Below, in pieces: positions 21,915-33,815 of a stretch of DNA of 64,000 nucleotides. Below the pieces are notes generated by a model that saw only the letters and a program-made list of their open reading frames with translations, did not search any database and was not told where the DNA came from. The position numbers and the translations under genes are program-made. Source of the DNA: Dryococelus australis (lineage: Eukaryota; Arthropoda; Insecta; Phasmatodea; Phasmatidae); the NCBI GenBank assembly GCA_029891345.1, contig CM057000.1, positions 137,190,663 through 137,254,662 of the forward strand, given 5' to 3'. Within the stretch, counting starts at the first letter, position 1, and each line of letters begins with the position of its first letter.

Positions 21915-23789
21915 TCGGAACCGCAGCCGTTTTGGCATGATGATCGTTGAACAGCATTAAATCTCTTCATCGCTTGGGAAAGTTTGTTCCTTTTAGTTTT
22001 TATGTAACGCCAGCCATTCCACAAAAAAAAAAAAGTAGTGTTTCTCGTATAATTATGTTATACGTTTCACTAAATACACTGGTAAAATTATACACTTAAA
22101 AAGTGCAAAATTATTAAGTAACATTCACGACCGAAGAGTAACAACCGTAAGACACAATTTCAAAGAGCACCTCAGTTGGGGGTAGGAACGGGCGTGGGCG
22201 AGACTAGCCCAGGTAAGACATTCCAGTAGTGAGGAGAGTGTAGTTTTGGCAACCCTAGAGAAAGCGCTGGCTGGTCCGTCCAGCTGGGCACCCTGCCAGA
22301 CACCCTCAGACTCCCTGGTGATAGGTGTGTGACGGGTTGCATCCGAGATATTACGGAATTCCAGGCGTAAAGAAAACATGCAACACTTCTGTAGCAGCTT
22401 TTCGCTATAATAATAATAATAAAAAAAACTGAAATTTTTGCGTTTTGTTTTGAAATTATATTGATGTAGCTACTTCATGAGTGTATTATTTTTCTCTTTA
22501 AATTATTATTTTTTGTTTTTCATGGGTGCGAAAACACCCCTGTTTTACACCGTGCACATTACAAACTGACAAATTTTTGAGAATTTCAAATCACATCAGT
22601 CAATAGTTTAGATAAAGTTTTCATGATAACCCAAAAATTAGCCAGTTTCCTCTTCTGGTTCTCCAGAAAGCTGATGCAGCAAATGTAGAAAAGACACGAC
22701 TTCAAGAACCTACAGCCCTTAAACTATAAGTTGTAGCGATTATCATTTTGGCTTAAAAGCTAGTCTGTACGATACCTATATGTAGGCATAATAATCAGCT
22801 TTATAAGTTTTTGGGTCCGACAGCCTTAAGCAGGGCTTTCACAAGTGCTCATTTTGCCGTGAACAGCCTGTAGCTGTGGTCGCCAGGACGAGGCAGAGAG
22901 GAGATAGACTAACCCCTAGACACTGGATAGGAGTAAACAGAATGCTTAATTTATTTCCAAATAGATATTGTTTAATTGCCCAGTCCAATATAGGCAATAT
23001 AAAAACCGAGAATTCTTTGATATATGTAAATAAACTGCTTATCATTTTATGAATATTTTTCAACGGAATTGAAAATGAAAGTATAGTATCTAATATTGAT
23101 TCAGTTGTAGAGACTGAATTTTTTTATTTAAATAAATTTCACATTTTTTTTACGATGTTGGTGGTTATGCGAGCATTACATTGTCGTACGGCCGTGCATT
23201 CTCTTTGATGTGAGCTAGCCAGTGTTTTAACAACGATTACCGACACTTGACAGCTCACAGTGACCGTTTATTTTTGGATGTAATTCTACATATTTTAGAT
23301 GCGAATATTGAACACATTTTTTATTAAAATTGGTGTAATTAGACTATTGAAATGTTATTCTGTGAACTGTTCATGTGTGGTAGTGTCAACCCGTGAACAC
23401 AATTTTTTTTTGTTTTGACACTTGACACATTTGCACTTTGATGGGGGGGGGGGGGGGATTAGCATTCCGCTGTTTTGCCTTGGGCGACGTCTCTGGTAGT
23501 TGTATGCTTGTTGAGATGGACGGAGTTAGCGGTGCATGATTTCGAAAAGACTGTACATATTTGGTTAACCTCGGAACGTGAATGCCGAACATTTGCTGGA
23601 GGCCAGAGACATTATCACACACTGTGGAGCTTGCGTAAAGCAAGTAAATCATTATTTATCGAACACGCATTGCAGTGGGCAACATATGATTATATTTTAG
23701 GATTTGAAGTGTGTGTGTGACGTTAAGCGGATCCAAATTTGAAAGAACATCAGTTAACATATTAGTAGGTATAAAAAGCGAGTTATAGA
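21915..23789. other. Non-coding background before the Polinton
   Basis: No gene recognised. It contains the family A stub at 22824-22870 and a poly-G run near 23.45 kb. Two overlapping open frames on opposite strands at 23.39-23.72 kb have no motif. Confidence 0.4.
22824..22870 (+). mobile_element. Family A right-end stub
   Basis: Reads CTTAAGCAGGGCTTTCACAA then GTGCTCATTTTGCCGTGAAC and AGCCTG, followed by TA at 22871-22872. This is the last 47 bp of family A with nothing of the rest. Confidence 0.8.
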
Positions 23790-24171
23790 GCAACTCAATT
23801 TTCATTGAAAAATCGAGCAAATTAACCACAAATTCGAGTAATTTAATCGTTTTCAAAACACTTTTTCCAAGTTTCTAGAAACCCCATTTGACTCCAATTT
23901 TCGATTCTCAAAAACAAGCAAATTTAAGCTTAAAATAAGCAAAAATCAATTAAATATCAAGCAAATTTTCAATTTAAAAAAAACAGTCGAGCAAGATTCG
24001 TGTTACTTAAAAAAAACAAGCTATTTTACCCCAAAATCAAGCAAATTTCTCGCTTTTCTAGCAATTTTTCACATTTTCTAGAAACAGCAATTTTGCAAGC
24101 GAGCAACCTAAATAAAGCAAAATAAGCAAAAATCGAGTGAAATTATTAAAAATTATAATTGATAAAATTTA
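23790..24171 (+). repeat. Polinton left terminal inverted repeat
   Basis: Pairs with the reverse complement of 35805-36199 over its whole length, with shared blocks such as GCAACTCAATTTTCAT, AACAAGCTATTTT, GCAAATTTCTCGCTTTTC and AATTGATA at the inner edge. Short AAGCAAA/TCAAGCAAA words recur inside it, giving a loosely tandem texture. Confidence 0.9.
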
Positions 24172-24559
24172 TACTTTTTTTAAAGAGAATTCTAGACAAT
24201 GGACAAATTTACAATTTTTCATTTCTTTTAAGCCTTTATACATCATAAAAACCCCTTTCTTATTTATTAGTTCCAATGAATTTTTGATCGAGTATCTTGA
24301 CATAACGCTCTCGCATTGAAATTTAAAGTTTACCATCTAAAATACAATTATTTTTTTTTTGCCGAACTTAGACTCATAAATTTAAAAATCTGTAGCAGTA
24401 AGCCATTTATTTGTTTCTAGATCTTGTAGTTTGGTGAATTCAAACGAATTGTTCAAAGTGTTCAGCAGAGATTCAATTTTTTGTGTTATTTACAAAGAAA
24501 CAAATTATTAAAGAAAAATATTTTTCCAAACTTTCTATAAATTATTTTTGTAATTAAAT

Positions 24560-25532
24560 AAAAAATGGAAAATCAAGAAAAGCAATGCAAAAAAGTGTGG
24601 CGAAGTATTAAATATAGAAAATTTTCACACACATAAATTCACAAAAGACAAGCATATTCACTTTTAAAAAATGTAGACGAATGTGACAAAAATCAATATG
24701 AGTTAAAAAATGAGAGATTACTATGCTAATGTGGAAAATATGTTTGCAATCTATATCTCGAAAAGCATAAAAATAATAAATTACACAATACAATAGTAGA
24801 TATTCTAAATGAAATTCAACGTAATAATTATTCAACAAAAACAGGTATGGTATGCGAATTTCAAATATGAGGTCCTTTATGGACTTTAGATAGAGTAATT
24901 GGAATACAATTAGCAATAAATAAGTATAATCCACTAAATGGATCATCATATATCGAATTACCAGGAGTGATTAAGAATAAAAAAGGATGCATAAATGTTA
25001 AAAACAATGACCAAAAATGTTTTTTTGGACTGTAAAATCTCCACTGTTTCCTGCAGAAAAAGACCCACAAAGAGTATCTAAATATAAAAATGTGTGTTTT
25101 AACACGTAGAAAGCATTAGATAAATTCGAATATCCAATTAAAACTGATGATATACCGAAAATAGAAAATCAGATTAACATGTACATAAAATTATACTCTA
25201 TTGAAGATGATGGTAAGAAATCCATGGCATATACATTAAAACTCGCAAAAAATAAAAAGAATACGCATTTAAATTTACTTTACTTCACAGAAGGTGATAA
25301 CTCACATTACTGTTGGATCAAAAATTTATGGAGGTTAGTTTCAGCACATAAAATAATAAACATCATAAAACTTAAATATGTGATATGTGTCTGTAATTCT
25401 TTTATTCTCAAGAAAAATTAAGTAAACACACAGAAGACTGTTCAAAAAATTAAGCAGTAAAAATTCAATTACCTTCGAAAGGAGAGCAAATATTTTTCAA
25501 AAATTATAACCATACAATGAAAGTTCCTTTTG

Positions 25533-25565
<33 letters not shown>

Positions 25566-28020
25566 GATTTTGAACCAATTCTAAATAAAATATCAACAAC
25601 CAAACCAAAAAATCCAAAAGAGATATTTCTAAATTTAACCTTATCAAAAATTATCCAATTTTTACTGAAGATGATATTGATAATGGCTTTTATAAAGAAA
25701 CACTTAAAGAAAGATATAATCTATTCTAATGATCAAATAAATAACATTGATTTAATATTGAATGACGAATCATATGTAATGAAATATCAATTACATGAAG
25801 TATCTGGTTTTTGCTATTATATTGTATCTAATTATGGCGATTGTAAACCAATAGTTGTATATCGTGGCCCAGATGCTCATAAAATATTTATAAAATCAAT
25901 AAAAAGCAAAGTAGATTAAAATATTATTAACAAATCTAAAAAAAAATGCACTATATGTGCTTGCGAATATTCCAAGTACAATAAATAAAAGTACGTAATC
26001 ATGATTACATAAGTGGAAAATTCATTAATCCAGTATGTAATAATTGTAATTTACAATAAAAATTGCCAAATTTTGTACCAATTTATTTTCATAATTTAGC
26101 TGGATATGATACACATTTATTTATTAAAGAGCTAGGATATAGTGATAAAAATATAGCCTTTATTGCAAATAATGAAGAAAAGTTTACTACTTTTGGGAAA
26201 GAAACAGAAAATTTAAAAATGAGATTATAGACTCTTAAATTTATGGCCAGTAGTTTAGATAAAATATAATCTAATTTAAGTAAAGATCAAATGAAACACA
26301 CACAAAAACATTTTCCAGAAGATCAAGTTGACTGTTATTAGAAAAGGTGTTTACCCATATGATTATATGGATAGTTGGATTAAATTGGATGAAACTGAAC
26401 TTCCACCAAAGAGTGAATTTTATAACAAATTAAACGAAAATAGTATATCTGAAGATGAAAACGAACATGCAAAACGTGCATGGAACCCATTTAATATTAA
26501 AAATCTTGGTGAATACCATGATTTATATCTAAAAAGTGATGTATTATTTTTAGCTGATATATTCGAAAATTTTATAAACACATGCATAAATTCATATGAT
26601 TTAGACCCTGCATGGTATTTTACAGCACCAGGTTTATCGTGGGATGCAATGTTAAAAATGACTAAACAACCATAGATTTATTACATAACTATGATATGAT
26701 TTTAATAATTGAAAAAGGAATTCGAGGTGATATTTTACAATGTTGTAAGCGATATGTGAAAGCAAATAACAAATATTTAAATTATTTTAACTCTAATCAA
26801 GAATAAAATTATTTAGTATATCTCTATGCATATAATTGATATATTTGGGCAATGTCACAATATTTACCATATGGTGGTTTTGTATGTGTTTATTAAACAT
26901 TAAATGATTTAGAGTACTAGAGCAAAAAAATCTTAAATTTGAAAGGCGATTCGCAATATGGTTATATATTAGAAGTTGATTTAGAATATCCACAAGAACT
27001 ACATAATTTACACAAAGATCTTCCATTTTGCCCAGAAAATAAGGTAATTCCAAAGTCAAATCAATCTAAATTATTAACAACTTTAGATAACAAATGTAAT
27101 TCACGATTGCAACTTGAAACAGTGTCTACATAATGGATTAAAACTTACAATAATTCATAGAATATTAACGTTTGATCAGTCAGATTGGTTGAAGAAATAT
27201 ATAGATTTAAACACAACTATGAGAACTAATGCTAAAAATGATTTCGAAAAACATCTTTATAAGCTCATGATTAATTCAGTGTTTGGTAAAACTATGGAAA
27301 ATATTAGAAACAGAGTTGATATAAAACTATTACCAGATGCTGAAAAATGTGAGAAATTAGTAGCAAAACCAAATTTCAAAAGAAGTACTATATGTAATTA
27401 AAATCCTGCAGTTATACATATATATATAAAACAAATGAAAAATTAGTAAGCCTATTTATGTGGGTAAGTTAGTTTTAGATGTCTCAAAAGAATTAATGTA
27501 TGATTTCAGTTATAAAGTAATGCACCAAAATATGATGATAAAATTGAGCTCTGTTATCAAGATACCGATTCATAAACTTACAACATTAAAATAGATGATT
27601 TTTATGATGACATGAAGACGATGATAGAAATATTTGATACAAGTGAGAATCCAAAACACAATATCTATAGTATGCCACAAATAAATGAAAAAGTTCTAGG
27701 AAAAATAAAAGACGAATGTAAAGGTAAAATAATGAAAGAATTTGTTGGTTCACGAGCAAAAATTATGCATATAGAGTTGGCGATAAAGAAAACAAATAAT
27801 CTAAAGATGTGGAATATGTGTTGTTAATAAGAGAATTGCATTCTAAGACTATAAGAATTGTTTGTTTGATGAGAAAATTCAATATAGAACAATGAATTTG
27901 ATAAGGAGTGAGAAACATGAAATATATACAGTCGAAGTTAGTAAAATTGCATTAAATCCTTATGATAACAAAAAATATATATTAGAGAATAAAATCGATA
28001 CACTGCCATATGGATATCAA
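24560..28020 (+). pseudogene. Polinton DNA polymerase B remnant (protein-primed type)
   Basis: In intact relatives this enzyme copies the element's DNA from a protein primer. The N-terminal region (about 24.85-25.45 kb) has the conserved KNKKGCINVKNNDQKCF-type segment found ahead of the polymerase in Polintons. The exonuclease region follows, with YFHNLAGYDTHLF at about 26.09 kb and YHDLYLKSDVLFLAD at about 26.52 kb. Palm-domain signatures are GYILEVDLEYP (about 26.97 kb, motif A), LMINSVFGKTMEN (about 27.27 kb, motif B) and YQDTDS (about 27.56 kb, motif C). The order and spacing fit a family B polymerase of about 1,100 residues. It is the first gene after the left repeat, broken in many places. 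Confidence 0.93.
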
Positions 28021-28039
28021 TAGGAATAATTTTTTATTA

Positions 28040-28790
28040 ACTGTGATATTACTATATTTTAAACTTCTTTATTTTCCAAAACAACATCGATATCAGAACC
28101 ATCAAAATCAATTAATTTTCCATTTTTGCTTCTAATTTCTAAGACAATATAATTAAAATGTTCATTATTTGGTGTATACAAATTGGATGTGGGGGCTCAT
28201 AGCTAATGTAATCTCGAAAACCAGAAATAGTTTTTGGTGGAAACCTAGCAATTATACCAGTTCCAAATTAAGAGTCATCATATTATATGACAAGTTACAA
28301 TGAATGTTGATTGTTTTATATGGATTAAAATTATGCAATTTCGAGCCTGCAAAAATGTTATCTTTTTAAATAGTCACATTTCTTTCAAAGTCAGGAACAT
28401 CAGATAAGTGATCAAGTTTAATAACAAATTTAATTTCGATAGATATTCAATTTTTTAATTGCTGTTATCAATACAGTGTTATTTTTTGAGAATTGATCGA
28501 TTGAATGTATAGCTCCCTTTAATGATTCAACATTTATATTGGTCTTTGGGAATGGCTATAACCACATTTTTATCAACAACATGACTCATTTTTTCAATTG
28601 TATTTATAGTATTACTGTCTATATTTGGTGATAAAAATTTTGTATCAAAACTAATCAATGCTATCGATTTATTTTTATGAATTATATCATATTGAAGTTT
28701 CTTCTTCAGTATAGAACTATTGTTTGTAAAATTGAATACTTTATTTGACAGCTCAAGCTGTCGAGACACAGTCATATTATCCATTTATAG
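28040..28790 (-). pseudogene. Polinton gene of unassigned role
   Basis: A minus-strand remnant of about 250 codons between the polymerase and the ATPase. The N-terminal part is the best preserved (ELSNKVFNFTNNSSILKKK and a segment ending IAIPKDQ). I recognise no catalytic motif. A convergent gene of this size next to the polymerase could be the minor capsid (penton) protein, which I could not place elsewhere, but that is a guess from position and size only. Broken. Confidence 0.5.
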
Positions 28791-28834
28791 AAAAATTATT
28801 GTTATAAAAGAAAAAGCGATAGCCAAATCTGACT

Positions 28835-29445
28835 ATGCTGCGCAAAGTTGAATGGGGTGTTGGTGTTTTAATTTCTGAAGGTTCAAGTAATTGTGGAAAA
28901 ACTCATTTGATGATAAATTTGATTTAAAATATGGGGTGGTTAAATTTTAATAAAGTACTCGTTTGCTCTAAATGTTTAGATCAACCAAAATATATTCAAT
29001 TACATTATGATTTAGAAGTGATATCCAAAAAATTTAATGAACAAATGGCACATTTTAAAAAACAATACTTTAGATCAGTGCGAAAAAAAATCTCTAATTG
29101 TATTTGACGATGTTATTTTAGATAATCAAGATATGATTCGCGAATATTTTACACAAGGAAGACATAAAAATATTGATGTTTTCCATTTGGCTCAAACTTA
29201 TTCCAGAGTGTCTAAACAATTGGTAAGAGAGAATACAAATTTTTTGTGTATATTTAGACAAGTTGATACTAACTTAAAGCACATTTATAATGGGTTTGTT
29301 GTTCGAGATACGCCTTATTAAAAATTAAAAGAAATTTGTATAAAATGTTGGGGCAAAGATTATGGTTTTATTGCAATAGATATGAAACGAAAAATTAATG
29401 ATGGTAAGTATAGAAATAAAATTAAAGCATTTTCTATATTTTAAC
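28835..29445 (+). pseudogene. Polinton packaging ATPase remnant (FtsK/HerA, A32-like)
   Basis: In relatives this P-loop ATPase pumps the genome into the capsid. A Walker A segment GSSNCGKTHL lies near 28.88-28.91 kb and a Walker B segment LIVFDDV near 29.09-29.12 kb. Downstream, QGRHKNIDVFHLAQTYSRV and FCRQ-like FLCIFRQVDTNLKHIYN match the usual sensor region and C-terminal part. About 200 residues in total, the usual size for Polintons. Broken. Confidence 0.85.
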
Positions 29446-29689
29446 TCCTTAAGAGCAATATAATTATAGAAAAATATATAAATTTCTATGAAAATATAGG
29501 GTGTAATCAGCAGTTTCACCCTTTAAACATGCAACCACATGCAAGTTTTATTAATGAATTTGGTCTATATTTTATAAAAATTATATTCTTCAATTTTTCG
29601 TTTTCTTCACAAAAAAGAATATTAATGAACATGCTTCTAACAACACGCCAATTTCACTTGCGCATAGTTTCGCATATAAAAATTGAGTC

Positions 29690-30530
29690 AATTCTAGACA
29701 TAAATACAACAAGCTTATTTACTCGGGTAAACAAGTTTTTATGATTGTTGATGAGAATAATAATACTTGGTTTTATGGATATCAAGTAGCCGAAATATTG
29801 GGATACGAAAGACCTAAAAGAGGCTATTAATGTTCATATTAAAGAAAAATACAAGATATTTTATAAGAATTTAGATAGCACCAAAATTGTGCTGTCTAAA
29901 AAAGCACATCCAAATACAATATTTATTAACGAGCCGGCTATATATCAACTAGTAATGAAATCAAAAATATCAAATGCTTTAGATTTTCAAAATTGGGCTT
30001 GCAAAAAATTATTGCCATCAATTAGAAAACACGGTGAATATAAGATTAAAATAGATATAATGAATTTATACAAAGGTCAAAGAGAGCATATAAAATGACA
30101 GAAATTAAAGTTAACCATTTAAAAGATATAAATAAAATTCAAGATAAATGTATTGAAAATTTAAGAGAAACAGTTCATATGTCTTTAGATATATTAGCTC
30201 CAGAAATGAAGAAATCAGAGAAATGATTTCACATGGTGTACAGAAAACACAAGATCCAAATTTAAATCCAACTTTTATTCTTCTAGAATTGTTCGATAAT
30301 CATTGTGAATATGATTATTATGTGATTAGAACTCAAAGAAGATATATTCCAAAACAGTAACAAAGAATCGAACATATGCATCCAAATTGTAAAATATTAG
30401 TGAGATTTGAATATATTCCAAATTCTATCAATTTATATCAAAGAATGAAAGAAACCATGAATGACAACAATGAGTGTTTTCAAAACTATCTTAACATTGC
30501 TAGAAATAACTATACTCAACAACAATTAAT
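29690..30530 (+). pseudogene. Polinton BRO-N protein remnant
   Basis: The core resembles the BRO-N domain of baculovirus repeated ORFs and other large DNA viruses: a FINEPAIYQLVMKSK segment followed by ALDFQNWACKKLLPSIRK and GEYKI at about 29.93-30.05 kb. A C-terminal part at about 30.28-30.50 kb (YYVIRTQRRYIPK, then NCKILVRFEYIPNSINLYQR) resembles the small C-terminal domain that accompanies BRO-N in insect virus proteins. BRO proteins bind DNA and are thought to influence host or viral transcription; what they do in Polintons is not known. Same strand as the ATPase. Broken. Confidence 0.78.
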
Positions 30531-31560
30531 GATATTAATAATCTTTATCAAATTCAGTAAGAAACGAATTTTTATATATTTTCTAGAATTAATATTTAAA
30601 ATTAACACTACATATCTTTTATCAATCCATGAATTATGAGAGTTATCAAATCCTAACCACTTTACAAATATTTCTTCACCCTTAGTTTTTAAAACTTTTT
30701 CGACCAAATATTCATCAGGATAGTTAGTTTTCATCATTTCGTATTCATAAAAACTACCCATAATTTCTTCTCCTTTTGTATCTTTTAATTTGTAAGTGTG
30801 TCATAATTCAAAATTTACAAATAGTAAACAATTTTGTTGTATAACTTTTTTCATTTTTTTTTAACATTGTTCACACGAACATCTCCAACTTTATAAATTA
30901 TTCACAAGATTTGTTTGCAATTAAATTTTGCGCAGTATAGCCTGCTTTAGCTGTTACTTTTTCATTTTTTTATTAACTTAAATTGGTTTCATACCAATAG
31001 TGCTGTGATTTATGTTGTAGTCTTTCACTAAATTATCCAATATATTTACCCACTTGTAGTTGCCATTCAAAGCAAATTTTATCCACATTATATTATTTAA
31101 AGTTGGATTAAATATTTCAACAACACTAGCTTTTAACTGAGAAAATGAAGAAAAATGATTTATATTATGTTTTTCCATATGTTATTTAAATATGTTATTA
31201 TAAATTTCGGAGCCATTGTTGCTTTGTAAATTATTTGGTTTTCTTTTCATCAAAATATTTTCTAAATCATTTGCTACATTTTTTTGCTGTGTTATATTTG
31301 ATTGGTAAAGCAAATGCAAACTTTGAAAAAAAAAAAACATTGACAATTGTCATAATATATTTATAGACTTTATTTCTGCGAGATATAACCTTTAAATTTC
31401 CAGTATCCATTTATACAAGATCAATTTGCCACAAATCATCAATTCCATACGAAATAACTTTTATTCTTGGAAAATTTTTTTTGCGCAGGTTTATATAACT
31501 CATTAATTATTCCTTCTCTCACAATGAACAATTTTTTTTGTTAAGAATGTTGATATTTTA
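30515..31560 (-). pseudogene. Polinton integrase remnant (rve core plus chromodomain)
   Basis: In relatives this enzyme inserts the element into host DNA. The C-terminal chromodomain is clear on the minus strand at about 30.60-30.76 kb: EYLVEKVLKTKGEEIFVKWL followed by GFDNSHNSWI, the aromatic-cage type of fold that reads methylated histones. Upstream, WIKFALNGNYKWVNILDNLV and NINHSTIGMKPI at about 30.98-31.10 kb match the end of the catalytic core. Weaker core similarity extends to about 31.5 kb. It converges with the BRO-N gene, whose end it nearly touches. Broken. Confidence 0.85.
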
Positions 31561-31639
31561 GAATTGCACAACGAGCATAAACTTTTCTGGACTAATCACC
31601 CATTTATTGTAATTTATTTTTTTATATTATTTTTGTGAC

Positions 31640-32830
31640 TTTCTTGCACTTCAAACACCGTGTATTCTCCATTTAATAATAATATATATATAGATAGTTA
31701 ATATTTATATTTCACTAATATTCCTATTGCCACCACCTCTCCAACAGCATAAAGAGATGTTTTATTTATTTAAATACTAAAAGTTAGATTATCACGTTTG
31801 TTAACATCAAATGGCTTTCTGTGATCTATTTTTGTATTACTCTTGAAAACGTCCAAATTATTATCAAACATGAGATTATCCGTAACAATTTTATAATCAG
31901 TACAATCCATCAAAAAAGTAAAGAAAATTTAATCATTATCTAAGTGAAAACATTAGTCATTTATTTCTACTCTGCATGTAAATAAAATATATGAGATTGG
32001 TTTAAATTTTGTAATTTAACATCTAATTCTTTATCAAAATTTTCTTTGTTTTTCTTCAACTTTTAAATCAACAAGTGTATGGCAATAATTCAAATTACTT
32101 TGTTAAAATCATACAGTTTATCGGTTATTTCTTTATCGGGATATCTTTTATAGACGGCATCTTCTCCATCCACAGGATCAGCCATATTATTAATTCTGCG
32201 ATTTTTGAATAGAAACATATACCGTTGCGTAAAATAAATTTTTACTTTTTTGATCCCGTAAAGCGGAAACAATGGTATTATATTTTGAATCTACATATGT
32301 TTTTATATCAGAAACACTAGTGTTGTATTTTGATTCGATGTCGTTTTTTAATGCATAATCAGAAATAATACTTTTATAATTTTGAATCTACATCATTTTT
32401 AAATGCATAATCAGAAACAATATTTCTATATTTCGAATCTACATCGTTTTTTAATGCATAATCAGCAACAATAGTTCTATATTTCGGATCTACATCTTTT
32501 TTTAAATGTTTGTTTGCATTATTTATTCGTTTTATATTATCAGCAATAGTGTTATTGAATTGTAAATTTATATCTTCTTTTAGAGCATAATCAGAAACAA
32601 TAGTTTTATATTTTGAATCAACATCTGGTTTTTAATGTATAATCTGCAACATATATCGAAATATCTTTTATTAATTGCATCCTTTTTATCTACAGATTCG
32701 CCTATATTAACAATTCTCTGCCCCCGAAAAGAAACATAGGATTTTGTAAAACCAAAGCAAACTCACTTTGTAAAGAAGAAATATTGTAATTGCATTTTGA
32801 ATCTACATATTTTTTAAAAATCTACAGCAA
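31640..32830 (-). pseudogene. Polinton fibre-like repeat protein remnant
   Basis: Two copies of a motif of the type RI-N-P-VD-x-x-DA-x-x-KRY occur on the minus strand, one near 32.70 kb and one near 32.15-32.19 kb (DPVDGEDAVYKRYPDK). Phage and adenovirus-like tail or fibre proteins use this motif. Between them, 32.28-32.66 kb, lie about six tandem units of roughly 60 bp that read as 20-residue repeats with a Val-Asp-Ser-Lys-Tyr and a Ser-Asp-Tyr-Ala core. A trimeric attachment fibre is the simplest reading, by inference. It lies between integrase and protease on the same strand. Broken. Confidence 0.55.
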
Positions 32831-32839
32831 TATTATCAA

Positions 32840-33250
32840 AGTTTTTGTTTAAAGATTCTGTCAATGGTTTTCAAAATATATCTGTAATTTAATAACATAG
32901 AAATTATATCGTTAAACTTACTTTCTATTAAAAAAAGCTGTGAAACAATTAAACATAAATGTCCACAGATAACAGAATTAAAATTCTGGACTCGATCATC
33001 ATTGTAATAAACATTATGGTTTTTGAAATAATTAATTAAATTATTAGGATTATTGCCTCCAACTGAATAAATAAATAACCATTTTTTTCTCTTTAAAATA
33101 GCAAACCAATTAGTGTCAGAATTTGTTGAAATATCAAAATTAATCACAACACTTTCATTTTATAACATATTTTTTGGTAATTCATCAATCATATAAACAT
33201 TTCTGACATTTCTGATTTTTATTTTTTTTTTACATATTTTTCAGTATCGA
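32840..33250 (-). pseudogene. Polinton maturation protease remnant (adenain/Ulp1-type cysteine protease)
   Basis: The minus-strand frame shows the expected order of active-site regions: NSDTNWFAIL in the position of the catalytic His segment, a segment around IYSVGGNNPNNLINYFKNH in the Asp/Gly region, and QNFNSVICGHLCL with the Gln and the nucleophile Cys. Intact relatives cleave capsid precursors during virion maturation, as adenovirus adenain does. It lies between the fibre-like gene and the small basic protein. Broken. Confidence 0.8.
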
Positions 33251-33254
33251 TATT

Positions 33255-33600
33255 GGATAATGGAGCTACATTTTTTTGGCCTTCCTCTTTTATTCGCAAC
33301 TAAACCACTTCCTGCTTTATTTTCCATTGCTAAGTTATTTCTTTTTTGTTCTTCTAATTCTTTTTTATATTTGCTAGTTTGATCAACAGAATTGTATATT
33401 GAAGTAGCTACTCTTGCTAAAGCACTAAGGCCAGTTAAAGCAGCAACTATGAGAGGAATAATTCCTCCATGATGTAAACCACTTCCAGATTTTTCTTTTA
33501 ACTTTTTTTAAGTATTGGCAATGCCAAGTTTAGCAAGAAACCTTTGCCTTTTTTTTTTTTTTCGCTCAAGTTGATCTTTTGCTAAAATCCCATCTATAAC
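33255..33600 (-). pseudogene. Polinton small protein with hydrophobic segment and basic tail
   Basis: A minus-strand remnant with a glycine/hydrophobic stretch GGIIPLIVAALTGLSALARV near 33.43-33.47 kb and a basic C-terminal run NKRGRPKKC near 33.28-33.30 kb. Small proteins combining an amphipathic or hydrophobic segment with a basic tail are found in the virion gene block of Polintons and adenoviruses (pX/pVI-like). The exact homology is not shown here. Broken. Confidence 0.55.
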
Positions 33601-33790
33601 CAAATCTCTTAATTGATAAATGGGTATATTGAAAGATAAGCTTTTTATCTTTGTTTATATAAGAAAAAATATATATTCAATAAAACCTTTTAATTCCCCA
33701 ACCTAATTTTCTTTTTGTAAACATAGTTGAGGCAACAACTGCAGAAGCAATTTTAACTCCAATTGGAGTATCTCTATTTAACATGATCCC
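33600..33790 (-). pseudogene. Polinton small protein, unassigned
   Basis: A short minus-strand remnant beginning MLNRDTPIGVKIASAVVAST with a following basic segment. It lies between the hydrophobic/basic small protein and the phospholipase-like gene. It has no recognised domain and may be a further small virion component. Broken. Confidence 0.4.
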
Positions 33791-33815
33791 TTTTTATTCT
33801 TTTTGTAAAATTTTA

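Noticed and set aside
21733-21957. A possible repeat protein on the minus strand
   Set aside because: The 62-bp unit shifts frame at each repeat, so the same DNA is read in three different ways; it is a minisatellite.
25528-25565. A regulatory element in the TATATA/CACACA run inside the Polinton
   Set aside because: It is an ordinary dinucleotide microsatellite that grew after the element decayed.
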